Part shown: in pieces, positions 9,665 through 19,026 of the stretch
Layout of the letters: each line of letters opens with the position of its first letter
Position numbering within the stretch: position 1 is the first letter of the stretch
Origin: Arenibacter sp. F26102
GTDB taxonomy: Bacteria > Bacteroidota > Bacteroidia > Flavobacteriales > Flavobacteriaceae
Length of the DNA: 64,000 bases
Assembly: GCF_023015865.1 (NCBI RefSeq)
Contig: NZ_JALKBC010000002.1
Coordinates: forward strand, 186,001 to 250,000
Direction: 5' to 3'
Position numbers and translations under genes: made by a program
Notes under the pieces: generated by a model
What the model was told of the DNA's origin: nothing
What the model saw: only the letters and a program-made list of their open reading frames with translations
Databases searched by the model: none

Positions 9665-11206
9665 ATGAATAACTTTCTATTTGTAGCTGCGGAGAATGAT
9701 GGTATTCCTAAATGTAAGGCCGGTGGCATGGGTGATGTGGTTAGGGATGTTCCTCGACAGATTTCGGAAAGGGGAGATACGGCACACGTTGTAGTGCCGT
9801 CCTATTCGAGATTGCATCAGAATGGAACTTTCATTACCAATCTAAATCTTAACTTGCGGGGAACGGTGTATGTTGCAGAGTTGTACGAAGTTGTCCCTAA
9901 AAAGGAGTTTGCGAATTTACATCATTATGTAATTCATCATCCGGAAATTACGGCTGGGGAAATAGGACATATATATCACGATGACCCGGAAGAAGCTTTT
10001 TATACGGATAATATTAAGTTTACTATTTTTTGTACTGCCGTGGCTGAGGCGATTAAAGTTGGGGCTTTTGGCGATTTGGATATTGTGCACATGCACGATT
10101 GGCATTCTAGCTTAGTATTGTTTTTGAAAACCTATCATCCCGAATATCAGGCGTTAAAGAAAATGCGGTATGTATATACCATTCACAATCTTGCCATTCA
10201 AGGGATACGCCCATTTTACGATAATTACTCATCACTTGGAAATTGGTTTCCCAGTATTCCCATAGATATACCGAGGTTAATGGATCATAGGTATCAAGAC
10301 TGTATTAACCTAATGGCCGTCGGTATCCGGTTGGCAGATGCCGTTCATACGGTATCTCCCTCTTACAAGGAAGATGTACTTAGGCCAAGTGCTCCACCAG
10401 AATTTATAGGGGGAGAAAGCTTGGAATCGGACTTACAGGAAGCCAATAATCAAGGGAGGTTATTCGGTATTCTCAATGGTTCCAATTACAAGAATATTCG
10501 CGCAGCGGAAAAGGGATTATTGTATCGCAATACGGTAAAAGCTTTATTTAGATGGTTGCAGGAGGAATCCAAAAAGTATAAGGCCGATTTTTTGGCGCAT
10601 ACGGGTGAGAAAGTAATGGAATATGTTACGGACAAGCCTAAATTCATTGTCTCAAGTGTAGCCCGTTTAACGGAACAGAAGTTTTACTTTTTTAAACGTT
10701 CTCCTGAGGCTTTTGTTGAAATCCTTAAACGACTTAAAAAAGTTGATGGAATCTTTATGCTCTTGGGTACTGGTGCACCTGAATACGAGGAGTTATTTCG
10801 TCAATTGAGTTACGAACACAAAAACTTTATATTTACCAACGGACAATCAGAAGACTTGATCGATTCTATTTATTTGGAGACAGATCTCTATTTTATGCCC
10901 AGTTTGTTTGAACCTTGTGGCATTAGCCAAATGTTGGCCATGCGTAATGGCAACCCTTGCCTGGTACATAATACTGGTGGTTTGAGAGATACTGTCGAGC
11001 ATATGAGAACAGGGTTCAGTTTTGACGGTAAGACCTATGACGACAAAATTAAAAATATGCTTGTTGTATTGGATCAGGCTTTGGACGTTTTTGTAAATGA
11101 CAAGCCAAAGTGGAGGGAGATTCAGGACAATGCTAAAAAAATGAGGTTCACTTGGGAAAAATCGGTGGATGATTACTATAAATATTTATATTCCATTAAT
11201 CAATAG
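9665..11206 (+). CDS. Starch/glycogen synthase-like GT5 glycosyltransferase
   Basis: The 513-residue protein resembles glycogen/starch synthases, which elongate alpha-1,4-glucan from NDP-glucose. The N-terminal GT5 domain contains a variant of the sugar-nucleotide loop (KAGGMGDVVRDVP instead of the usual KTGGLADV), MHDWHSSLV, and YTIHNLAIQG. The C-terminal domain contains SVARLTEQK and the SLFEPCGISQMLAMRNG / NTGGLRDTV active-site region. No glgC, glgB or glgP lies nearby. Family membership is clear, but the altered loop leaves donor and exact product open, so I give no gene symbol. Confidence 0.85.
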   Translation: MNNFLFVAAENDGIPKCKAGGMGDVVRDVPRQISERGDTAHVVVPSYSRLHQNGTFITNLNLNLRGTVYVAELYEVVPKKEFANLHHYVIHHPEITAGEIGHIYHDDPEEAFYTDNIKFTIFCTAVAEAIKVGAFGDLDIVHMHDWHSSLVLFLKTYHPEYQALKKMRYVYTIHNLAIQGIRPFYDNYSSLGNWFPSIPIDIPRLMDHRYQDCINLMAVGIRLADAVHTVSPSYKEDVLRPSAPPEFIGGESLESDLQEANNQGRLFGILNGSNYKNIRAAEKGLLYRNTVKALFRWLQEESKKYKADFLAHTGEKVMEYVTDKPKFIVSSVARLTEQKFYFFKRSPEAFVEILKRLKKVDGIFMLLGTGAPEYEELFRQLSYEHKNFIFTNGQSEDLIDSIYLETDLYFMPSLFEPCGISQMLAMRNGNPCLVHNTGGLRDTVEHMRTGFSFDGKTYDDKIKNMLVVLDQALDVFVNDKPKWREIQDNAKKMRFTWEKSVDDYYKYLYSINQ

Positions 11207-11269
11207 ATACACAATCATATTAGGTTTCGTGAAGATTTAATAATTATTCAATAAATAAGAATTCTTCAA

Positions 11270-11300
11270 TTGTTAACCTTGGGTGTTTTTAGTATTTTTA
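11270..11300 (+). promoter_or_regulatory. Probable gltA promoter
   Basis: A TTG at 11270-11272 and TATTTTTA at 11293-11300, separated by 20 bp, approximate the Bacteroidota TTG...TAnnTTTG promoter with a final A instead of G. The element lies 30 bp before the gltA ATG. Confidence 0.5.
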
Positions 11301-11330
11301 CGGAGAATCGAACAAAACAGGAATTTAGGA

Positions 11331-12614
11331 ATGGCGAATAACGCGAGTTTAGAATACAAAGGAAAAAAATTTGAATTTCCAGTTATAGAAGGTACCGAAA
11401 ATGAAGTGGCTATAGATATCAAAACTATGAGGGCCACTTCTGGTATGATAACGATAGATCCTGGTTTCAAGAATACTGGCTCTTGTGAGAGTGCCATTAC
11501 TTTTTTGGACGGTGAAAAGGGAATTTTACGGTATCGTGGTTATTCTATTGAGGAATTGGCGGAGAAGGCCGATTTCTTGGAAGTAGCATATTTGTTAATT
11601 TTTGGGGAGCTGCCGAATAAGGATCAATTGGCAAAATTCCATAATGATATTAAAGGCGAGTCCCATGTAGATGAGGAGATGAAGAAGATTTTGGATGGTT
11701 TTCCGAAATCAGCACATCCAATGGGTGTACTTTCAAGTTTAACCAGTGCGCTAATAGCCTTTAATCCAACATCTGTAAACGTGTCTTCCGAAAAGGAAAT
11801 GTATTGGGCCATTGTTAGGATTTTGGCAAAGTTTCCGGTTTTGGTTGCCTGGACCCTCAGAAAGAAAAAAGGATGGCCGTTAGACTATGGGGATGATTCT
11901 TTGGGTTATGTCGAGAATATCCATAAAATGATGTTCAAGAGACCAAGTCATAGGTATGAGTCGAATAAGATTGTTATAGATGCCTTGGATAAATTACTGA
12001 TCTTACATGCAGACCATGAGCAAAACTGTTCTACTTCGACGGTGCGTATTGTAGGATCTTCCCATGCAGGTTTATTCGCCTCTATTTCCGCCGGTATATG
12101 TGCTCTTTGGGGTCCATTGCACGGTGGGGCAAACCAGGCAGTATTGGAAATGCTCGAGGCCATTGAAGCTGATGGTGGAGATACTAAAAAGTATATGGCC
12201 AAGGCCAAGGATAGGAACGATCCATTCCGTTTAATGGGCTTTGGACATAGAGTGTATAAGAATTTTGATCCAAGGGCAAAGATTATCAAAAAAGCCGCGG
12301 AGGAAGTTTTGGCCGATTTGGGTATTGATGATCCTATTTTGGATATAGCCAAAGGTTTGGCCAAGGAAGCCCTGGAGGATAAATATTTTGTAGATAGAAA
12401 ATTATATCCTAATGTTGATTTTTACTCAGGTATTATATATAGGGCCTTGGGAATTCCAACAGAAATGTTTACTGTAATGTTTGCATTGGGCCGCCTACCG
12501 GGATGGATTGCCCAATGGAGGGAAATGAGATTGAAAAATGAGCCAATTGGTCGTCCACGACAAGTTTATATAGGCGAGACCTTAAGACCTTTTGTCCCTG
12601 TGGAAAAGAGATAA
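11331..12614 (+). CDS. gltA: Citrate synthase
   Basis: Citrate synthase condenses acetyl-CoA with oxaloacetate to start the TCA cycle. I use the ATG at 11331 (MANNASLEYKGKKFEFPVI), giving 427 residues, the usual size of type I/II hexameric enzymes. An in-frame upstream start at 11283 would overlap the promoter. Active-site blocks are LHADHEQNCSTSTVR, LWGPLHGGANQAV and GFGHRVYKNFDPRA, and the terminal RPRQVYIG arginines are present. It is monocistronic, ending in a terminator. Confidence 0.97.
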   Translation: MANNASLEYKGKKFEFPVIEGTENEVAIDIKTMRATSGMITIDPGFKNTGSCESAITFLDGEKGILRYRGYSIEELAEKADFLEVAYLLIFGELPNKDQLAKFHNDIKGESHVDEEMKKILDGFPKSAHPMGVLSSLTSALIAFNPTSVNVSSEKEMYWAIVRILAKFPVLVAWTLRKKKGWPLDYGDDSLGYVENIHKMMFKRPSHRYESNKIVIDALDKLLILHADHEQNCSTSTVRIVGSSHAGLFASISAGICALWGPLHGGANQAVLEMLEAIEADGGDTKKYMAKAKDRNDPFRLMGFGHRVYKNFDPRAKIIKKAAEEVLADLGIDDPILDIAKGLAKEALEDKYFVDRKLYPNVDFYSGIIYRALGIPTEMFTVMFALGRLPGWIAQWREMRLKNEPIGRPRQVYIGETLRPFVPVEKR

Positions 12615-12633
12615 GTAAGGTATAAATTATAAT

Positions 12634-12675
12634 AAACTGCCCTTTGTGTATTTTTCACAAAGGGCAGTTTTTATT
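12634..12675 (+). terminator. Rho-independent terminator of gltA
   Basis: A stem of about 13 bp (ACTGCCCTTTGTG / CACAAAGGGCAGT) with a 7-nt loop is followed by a T-rich run, about 20 bp after the gltA stop. Confidence 0.92.
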
Positions 12676-12715
12676 TATCAAAATAAGTATTTCTATCTTT
12701 ACATAAAATTCGGGT

Positions 12716-13630
12716 ATGCTAAAGTTGAATGTACAGGATGAAACTTCGCGATTAAGATCTGTGGTGCTGGGGACTGCCAAAAGCTGTGGCCCCACTCCAA
12801 AACCAGATGAAGCCTACGATCCCAAATCATTGGAGCATATATTGGCCGGCACCTATCCCAAAGAGGAGGATATGGTACAGGAAATGGATGGTTTTGCCAA
12901 GGTATTTACAAAATACGACGTGCAGGTCTTTAGGCCTAGGGTTTTAAAGGATTGTAATCAAATATTCTCGAGGGATATCGCTTTTGTAATTGATGACAAG
13001 CTCGTGAAGGCCAATATTCTTCCGGATAGGGAAAAGGAATTTCAAGCTATCAAATATGTACTTAATAAAATTAATGAAGATCAGATTATTTATCCCCCGA
13101 ATGAGGTACATATAGAAGGGGGTGATGTTATGCCATGGGGAGAGTATATTTTTATGGGAACCTATACGGGTTTGGACTACCCGGATTATATTACGGCCCG
13201 TACAAATAAGGTGGCAGTAGATTTTATTGCCAAACAATTTCCGCATAAAAAGGTAAAGGCATTTGAGCTTCGAAAGTCAAATACCAATGCACGTGAAAAT
13301 GCACTGCATTTGGATTGTTGTTTTCAGCCCGTTGGTAAGGATAAGGCAATTTTACATAAAAATGGTTTTTTAAAGGAAGAAGAATATCTATGGTTGTTGA
13401 ATTATTTTGGGAGTGACAATGTTTTTGAGATTACCAAAGAGGAGATGTACAATATGATGAGCAACGTTTTTTCCATTTCCCCGACCGTAGTGGTTTCGGA
13501 GCGTAATTTTACCAGATTGAATAATTGGTTACGGGAACATGGCTTTACGGTTGAGGAAATTGCCTACGCAGAGATAGCCAAACAAGAAGGGCTCTTAAGA
13601 TGTAGCACTTTACCTTTGGTAAGGGATTAA
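12716..13630 (+). CDS. Amidinotransferase-superfamily hydrolase, DDAH/arginine deiminase-like
   Basis: The 304-residue protein belongs to the guanidine-modifying (pentein) superfamily, which hydrolyses or transfers the guanidino group of arginine derivatives through a catalytic cysteine. Visible catalytic elements are FSRDIAFVID (substrate-binding Asp), VHIEGGDV, His198 in ALHLDCCF and Cys296 in LLRCSTLPLV. A TATCTTTA element at 12694-12701 is a possible -7 site. The next gene is a second family member, CtlX-like. Whether the substrate is arginine, citrulline or methylarginine cannot be decided here. Confidence 0.85.
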   Translation: MLKLNVQDETSRLRSVVLGTAKSCGPTPKPDEAYDPKSLEHILAGTYPKEEDMVQEMDGFAKVFTKYDVQVFRPRVLKDCNQIFSRDIAFVIDDKLVKANILPDREKEFQAIKYVLNKINEDQIIYPPNEVHIEGGDVMPWGEYIFMGTYTGLDYPDYITARTNKVAVDFIAKQFPHKKVKAFELRKSNTNARENALHLDCCFQPVGKDKAILHKNGFLKEEEYLWLLNYFGSDNVFEITKEEMYNMMSNVFSISPTVVVSERNFTRLNNWLREHGFTVEEIAYAEIAKQEGLLRCSTLPLVRD

Positions 13631-13678
13631 TGTAGTCCTAAATTTATCCATATGGCCCATACTGGGAAATAAATAAAC

Positions 13679-13686
13679 TAATTTTG
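13679..13686 (+). promoter_or_regulatory. Probable -7 element of the ctlX-like gene
   Basis: TAATTTTG is an exact TAnnTTTG match 43 bp upstream of the GTG start at 13730, suggesting this gene can be transcribed separately from its neighbour. Confidence 0.5.
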
Positions 13687-13729
13687 CAGAGATTTAATGC
13701 GAAAGTGTTTTGTAATACCCAATTGAAAA

Positions 13730-14671
13730 GTGAATAATAAAAAGCAAGTTACCAATACCATTTTGATGGTTCGCCCCGTAAATTTTAGAATGAACGAGCA
13801 AACCGCAGTTAATAATTATTTTCAGGAGGATCTTGATTTAAAAAATCAGGAAATAAATGCCAGGGCACAGGAGGAGTTTGATGCCCTTGTATTAGTTCTA
13901 AGGGAAAAGGGGGTAAATGTTATAGTGGTAGATGACAAAAAGGATGTAGATACCCCAGATTCCATATTCCCAAACAATTGGGTGTCCTTCCATGCAGATG
14001 GGACTGTGGGGATTTATCCTATGTTTGCCGAGAACAGAAGAAATGAACGAAGGGAGGATATTCTTGCCATATTGGAACAAAGGGGGTTCGTTATAGAAAA
14101 TGTAATGGACTATACTTCTGCTGAGGAGGAAGGCTTTTTTCTTGAAGGTACAGGAAGTATTGTTATGGATAGGGTAAATGAAAAGGCGTATTGCGCTCTT
14201 TCGGGCAGGGCGGATGAGGATTTATTTATTGAGTTTTGTGAGGATTTTGAATATACCCCTGTTGTGTTTACAGCTAATCAATCCGTGGCCGGTACCCGAA
14301 AACCTATTTATCATACAAACGTAATGATGTGTTTGGCTGAAACGTTCGCGGTGATATGTTTGGATTCGATCGACGATAAAAAAGAAAAAAAGAATGTCGT
14401 AAACCATTTAAAGCAAGATGGTAAAGAAATTATTGCCATTTCCGAAAAGCAGATGTACCATTTTGCAGGGAATATGCTTCAGGTCTTGGGGATGGGTGAT
14501 AAACGCTTTTTGGTAATGAGTACGGCTGCCTATAATAGTTTAAGACCTGATCAGGTACAGGCGTTGGAAAAGCATTGTGCCATTATGCATAGTTCTTTGG
14601 ATACTATTGAAACCTGCGGAGGTGGTAGTGCACGTTGTATGATGGCAGAGGTATTTCTGCCGAAGAATTAA
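13730..14671 (+). CDS. ctlX: CtlX-like citrulline/arginine-type hydrolase
   Basis: The 313-residue product matches the CtlX (citrulline utilisation hydrolase) type of the amidinotransferase superfamily. It starts with GTG; no better in-frame ATG lies upstream. Motifs are LMVRPVNFRMN, SIFPNNWVSFHADG, EGTGSIVMD, YHTNVMMCL (catalytic His region) and TCGGGSARCMMAEV with probable nucleophile Cys303. Together with the preceding DDAH-like gene it forms a pair acting on guanidino or ureido amino acids. The subfamily name is from recognition of the whole pattern. Activity is inferred. Confidence 0.8.
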   Translation: MNNKKQVTNTILMVRPVNFRMNEQTAVNNYFQEDLDLKNQEINARAQEEFDALVLVLREKGVNVIVVDDKKDVDTPDSIFPNNWVSFHADGTVGIYPMFAENRRNERREDILAILEQRGFVIENVMDYTSAEEEGFFLEGTGSIVMDRVNEKAYCALSGRADEDLFIEFCEDFEYTPVVFTANQSVAGTRKPIYHTNVMMCLAETFAVICLDSIDDKKEKKNVVNHLKQDGKEIIAISEKQMYHFAGNMLQVLGMGDKRFLVMSTAAYNSLRPDQVQALEKHCAIMHSSLDTIETCGGGSARCMMAEVFLPKN

Positions 14672-14688
14672 GATCTTAAATCATTTTT

Positions 14689-16176
14689 TTAATTTTTATT
14701 GGCTTTTAGGTAGGAATTCTTATGGTGTCCAAAAAGTTCTTTTAGAAAGACAAAGGTCATAAAGACCATAAAAAAAGCAAAGGGTAGTGAGGTTATGATC
14801 AATAGCTTTTGCGCAGCAATCAATACATCCACCTCCGGTTTTGCATTGCCCAATAGAATTAGCGCGATCGTAGCAAGAAAGATAAAAAGGGACCAAATTA
14901 AGCGATGCCTCTTGCTGGGGTCTTTTTTGCCTTTATCAGAAAACATACTTAATACAAAAACAGCAGAATCTACGGAGGTTACCAAAAAACCGATTAATAA
15001 GACTATAGTGGTAATATTTAGAACCGTGGCAAAGGGATAGTTTCCGAAAAACACAAATATCGAGGAAAATACCCCATCAAATTCACCCTTGTAACTTCCC
15101 CACCCTTCTATAAGTTGAAAGGCCGAGGTTCCAAATACCGAAAACCAAAAAAACGTACCCAAACTTGGAATGACCAAAACTCCCAATAACAACTGCCTTA
15201 GGCTGCGCCCTTTCGATATTCTAGCGATAAAAATCCCTGTGAAAGGAGCCCATGCCAACCAAAATGCCCAGTAGTAGAAGGTCCAATCGGTAAGAAAAGC
15301 CATACCTGGATCGTAACTGCCAAATGCTAAACTCAGGGGTATAAAGTCAATTATATACTGGAAGGTAGCGGCGAAAAAATTGTTCATGACCTTAGGGATG
15401 TCGCTTTTAATAAGCGTAAAAAGCAATACCGCCAATGTAATAAGGATGTTGACTTTGGACAATACTTGTATTCCCTTGTTTACTCCTTTCCATGCTGAAT
15501 AGAAAGCCAAGGCCGAAATGATGGTGGTGAGCAATAGTGTGGCCATTAGACCGAAATTGGAGGAGGAAATGTAATTTAAGCCACCGTTAATTTGGGTAGT
15601 CCCTAAGCCTATAGCCGCGACCAACCCGAAAACCGTTGTCATAATGGTAAGCACATCTATACCTGTCCGAGCAACTTTGTTTGGAATTATGTCTTCTATA
15701 GTTGAACTTACCAGTACTTTTTTCTTTTTAACAAAGAGATAATAACCAATAATCATTGCAAAAAGTCCATAAAAAGCCCAAGCGGTAAATCCCCACTGGT
15801 AAAAGGTGAACTCCAAGGCAAGAATTTCTGGGGGCAAATCCGAAAGGTAAGGCGGGTTTTGTTGCATATAAGTGGGTTCTTGAACCGCTCGGAGTAAAAT
15901 TCCCGCTCCCATTCCCGCGCTATAGAGCATAGCTGTCCAAGCCCAGACAGTATACTCGGGTTTTTCATTTTTCTTTCCTAATTTAATTTTCCCCAAGGGT
16001 GATAGGGCAATTGCAAGCAAAAGAAGAACACATCCTAGCCCGAGATATAAATAGAAATATCCAAAGTGGTTCCTTACCCAAATAGAAGTCATTTCAATAA
16101 AATTGTAGGTGGCTTTGGTGGCCACAAACACAATTAAAGTGGATATGGATAGAATTCCAATTGAAATGGAAAGCAA
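14689..16176 (-). CDS. BCCT-family (betaine/choline/carnitine) transporter
   Basis: This inner-membrane transporter of about 495 residues belongs to the BCCT family, which imports trimethylammonium compounds such as betaine, usually driven by Na+ or H+. It has about twelve hydrophobic segments, the family block VWAWTAMLYSAGMGAGILL, and the TM8 region FLTDWTFYYWAFWLAWAPFTG with its conserved tryptophans. The start is uncertain. TTG at 16174-16176 is the only conventional start, yet the frame stays open upstream and encodes FNSYRKNPL, which looks like genuine BCCT N-terminus. The frame converges on ctlX. Confidence 0.88.
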   Translation of the reverse strand: MLSISIGILSISTLIVFVATKATYNFIEMTSIWVRNHFGYFYLYLGLGCVLLLLAIALSPLGKIKLGKKNEKPEYTVWAWTAMLYSAGMGAGILLRAVQEPTYMQQNPPYLSDLPPEILALEFTFYQWGFTAWAFYGLFAMIIGYYLFVKKKKVLVSSTIEDIIPNKVARTGIDVLTIMTTVFGLVAAIGLGTTQINGGLNYISSSNFGLMATLLLTTIISALAFYSAWKGVNKGIQVLSKVNILITLAVLLFTLIKSDIPKVMNNFFAATFQYIIDFIPLSLAFGSYDPGMAFLTDWTFYYWAFWLAWAPFTGIFIARISKGRSLRQLLLGVLVIPSLGTFFWFSVFGTSAFQLIEGWGSYKGEFDGVFSSIFVFFGNYPFATVLNITTIVLLIGFLVTSVDSAVFVLSMFSDKGKKDPSKRHRLIWSLFIFLATIALILLGNAKPEVDVLIAAQKLLIITSLPFAFFMVFMTFVFLKELFGHHKNSYLKANKN

Positions 16177-16334
16177 CGGATTTTTGCGGTAGGAATTAAA
16201 TATTTTGATAATATGGATTTTTAGACAAGGTACTAAAAAGCTCCTGAATTTTATGTGATGGTTTTGGACGTTTATCGTGGAATTTATCTGCTTTTATTCT
16301 ATGGTGGACCATAATATATTTATAAAAAAATATC

Positions 16335-16760
16335 TTAAATATCCTCTATATTGGGCGGGGCATTGTCGGCCCTATGACCTAGTAATTTGGTAAAGAATTT
16401 CTGAATGGCCTTGGTGTCGGATTTTATTTTGATAAAGTATTGGTCCCTGTAAATGGTGTATATGCCAAGATCGGTCTTGTACAGGGTAAACTTGTAATAT
16501 GGAATAATAAGGCCAAAGGTTTCCAACAGGGATCGAAAACGAATTATGATTCCTTTTGGTCTCAATTCTATATTGCAGGAATTGGTATTGTTGTCCAAAA
16601 TCAATAGATTTTTAATTTCGATGCTGCTGTCCACAATGAATAATTTGGGAGAGCCTATTCCGTCCAGGGCAAAGCGTTCTTTTAACGTAAAAGGTTTTCC
16701 TACTTCTTCGTCTATTTTTCTGGTAATTTCTTTGTTGTTATAGGAAACGTTTAAAAGCAT
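16335..16760 (-). CDS. Conserved hypothetical protein, function unknown
   Basis: A 141-residue soluble protein with an ATG start and no signal peptide or membrane segment. It alternates beta-strand-like stretches (LFIVDSSIEIKNLLILD, NIELRPKGIIIRFRSLLE, YYKFTLYKTDLGIYTIYRD) and ends with an amphipathic helix (AIQKFFTKLLG). I do not recognise a family. The shape is compatible with a small beta-rich domain, but that is only an impression. It lies 158 bp upstream of the BCCT gene on the same strand, and co-transcription is possible. Confidence 0.65.
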   Translation of the reverse strand: MLLNVSYNNKEITRKIDEEVGKPFTLKERFALDGIGSPKLFIVDSSIEIKNLLILDNNTNSCNIELRPKGIIIRFRSLLETFGLIIPYYKFTLYKTDLGIYTIYRDQYFIKIKSDTKAIQKFFTKLLGHRADNAPPNIEDI

Positions 16761-17081
16761 AATTTTTAAGGGTATATAGGTCTAGTTCACGTACTTCGCG
16801 TAATTTGGTTTAATAAAGTTATAAAAATATTTCTTCTTTATGATGTACTTATCGCTTTCGTTAACAGTTGTTAAACAAAAAATGGTAGCATAATTTTTAT
16901 TGATTAATTCTTGATGCCGTAGAGGTTAGAAATTTTAAACATGGCAATAGTTACTGTTCTAAATTTTAACGCAATAATGTGCAAAAAGTACTGTAAAAAA
17001 GTAATTGACGAATTCTTGAACAGGCGCTAAGGGGTGAAGAATAAAAATTGCTTAATTTTGCAGCCGTAAACCACGAAATTA
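16761..17081. other. Intergenic region between divergent genes, argS promoter
   Basis: This 321-bp AT-rich spacer separates the divergent 141-aa gene and argS. TAATTTTG at 17053-17060 is an exact -7 match 21 bp before the argS ATG. No RNA gene or convincing riboswitch was seen. A 29-codon ATG frame (16941-17030) exists but has no start context. Confidence 0.6.
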
Positions 17082-18866
17082 ATGAACATTCAAGAAGTCC
17101 TTACCCAAAAGGTAAAAGAAGCCGTTAGCTCAATTTTTAAAGTTGATTTGCCAAGTGTGGAATTTCAACCTACCCGAAAGGATTTCGCTGGTGATATTAC
17201 CGCGGTTATTTTTCCAATGTTGCGATTTGTAAAAGGAAATCCTGTGCAAATAGGGGAGCAGATAGGTCAGTTCTTGAAAGATCATGTTAATGAGGTGACC
17301 GACTTCAATGTGGTTAAAGGATTTTTGAATATTACCATCAGTAACGAATATTACCTCGATTTTTTTGCTGGTATAAGAAATCAACAAGATTATGGTTTTG
17401 TGGCTGAAAAGGAAGGTGAAGCTATGATGGTGGAATATTCTTCACCCAATACCAATAAACCTTTGCATTTGGGCCATGTAAGAAATAATTTGTTGGGATA
17501 TTCCGTGGCGGAGATTCTTAAGGCTTCGGGAAAGAAGGTTTATAAAACCCAAATAATTAACGATAGGGGAATCCATATTTGTAAAAGCATGTTGGCATGG
17601 CAACGCTTTGGTAATGGAGAAACGCCGGAGAGTAGTGGACTAAAAGGGGATAAGTTGGTCGGGAACTATTATGTGGCATTTGACAAGGCCTATAAAGCTG
17701 AAATTGCTGCTATGGTTTCTAATGGGGTTGATCAAAAGGTGGCAGAAAAAGAGGCGCCTATCTTGTTGGAGGCCCAAGACATGCTAAGGAAATGGGAGGC
17801 CGGAGATGAGGAGGTGGTTTCCTTATGGAAAACTATGAACCAATGGGTTTATGCTGGGTTTGATGTTACGTACAAAAACATGGGGGTCGATTTTGATCAG
17901 CTTTATTACGAAAGCAATACCTATTTGTTGGGAAAAGATTTTGTTGAGGATGGGTTGCAAAGAGGTGTCTTTTATAAAAAGGAGGATGGCAGTGTTTGGA
18001 TAGACCTAACGGATGAAGGGCTTGATGAAAAAATTGTGCTTCGTTCAGATGGTACTGCAGTGTATATGACCCAAGATATTGGTACCGCAATACAAAGGGT
18101 GAAGGATAATCCCGATGTAGGTGGTATGGTCTATACAGTAGGTAACGAACAGGATTATCACTTTAAGGTGTTGTTCCTTATCCTAAAAAAATTAGGATTT
18201 TCGTGGGCTGAAAAATTGTACCATTTAAGTTATGGCATGGTAGATTTGCCGAGTGGAAAGATGAAGAGTAGGGAAGGTACTGTGGTGGACGCCGATGAAT
18301 TAATGGACGATATGACCAGGACGGCAGCCGAAATTTCTGAAGAATTAGGTAAGTTGGAAGATTACTCACAGGAGGAGAAGCAAGAACTTTATAAAATTAT
18401 AGGGCTAGGCGCTCTAAAGTATTATATTCTTAAGGTAGATCCCAAAAAGAGAATTTTGTTCAATCCAGAGGAATCTGTGGATTTTCAAGGAAATACAGGA
18501 CCTTTTATTCAGTATACCTATGCAAGGATCCAGTCTATTTTGAGAAAGGCGGAAGAATTGGAATATGACTTGAGCAGCACTCCAAAGTTGGTGGATCTGC
18601 ATGAAAAAGAGAAAGAGTTACTAAAGCAATTGCAGTTATTTCCGGATACAATACAATTGGCAGCGGATAACTTTAGTCCGGCTTTAATTGCGAATTATAC
18701 CTATGATTTGGTGAAGGAGTTTAATTCTTTTTATCAGAATGTCTCCATATTGGGGGAGCAGGATGAGAACAAAAAGGTTTTTAGGGTTCAATTGGCAAAG
18801 AAGGTCAGCGACGTGATAAAATCGGCCTTTGGTCTTTTAGGGATACAGGTGCCAGAAAGGATGTAA
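17082..18866 (+). CDS. argS: Arginyl-tRNA synthetase
   Basis: ArgRS charges tRNA-Arg. The 594-residue class I enzyme has the N-terminal additional domain (about 1-110), the HIGH-type motif in PLHLGHVRNNLLGY, and a KMSKS-type region reading GKMKSREGTVVDADEL. The C-terminal DALR anticodon-binding domain starts with GPFIQYTYARIQSIL and ends with QVPERM. Length is normal and a -7 promoter element lies just upstream. Confidence 0.97.
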   Translation: MNIQEVLTQKVKEAVSSIFKVDLPSVEFQPTRKDFAGDITAVIFPMLRFVKGNPVQIGEQIGQFLKDHVNEVTDFNVVKGFLNITISNEYYLDFFAGIRNQQDYGFVAEKEGEAMMVEYSSPNTNKPLHLGHVRNNLLGYSVAEILKASGKKVYKTQIINDRGIHICKSMLAWQRFGNGETPESSGLKGDKLVGNYYVAFDKAYKAEIAAMVSNGVDQKVAEKEAPILLEAQDMLRKWEAGDEEVVSLWKTMNQWVYAGFDVTYKNMGVDFDQLYYESNTYLLGKDFVEDGLQRGVFYKKEDGSVWIDLTDEGLDEKIVLRSDGTAVYMTQDIGTAIQRVKDNPDVGGMVYTVGNEQDYHFKVLFLILKKLGFSWAEKLYHLSYGMVDLPSGKMKSREGTVVDADELMDDMTRTAAEISEELGKLEDYSQEEKQELYKIIGLGALKYYILKVDPKKRILFNPEESVDFQGNTGPFIQYTYARIQSILRKAEELEYDLSSTPKLVDLHEKEKELLKQLQLFPDTIQLAADNFSPALIANYTYDLVKEFNSFYQNVSILGEQDENKKVFRVQLAKKVSDVIKSAFGLLGIQVPERM

Positions 18867-19026
18867 ACATTGCTGTACCTTTCTTGGATAGTCGGTTTTA
18901 TTTGACTTAAAATTGAATTGTTCAGTATAGATATACTTCGGATAACTTCCTTGGACGAAATTTTATTTATTCTTAGTAAATTGCGTGGTTAACATAAATG
19001 CCCAATCTGGGATTATAACGTAAATA

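Noticed and set aside
16941-17030. 29-codon frame beginning MAIVTVLNFNAIMCKKYC
   Set aside because: No start context, and it overlaps the argS promoter zone. Cysteine content alone is not evidence.
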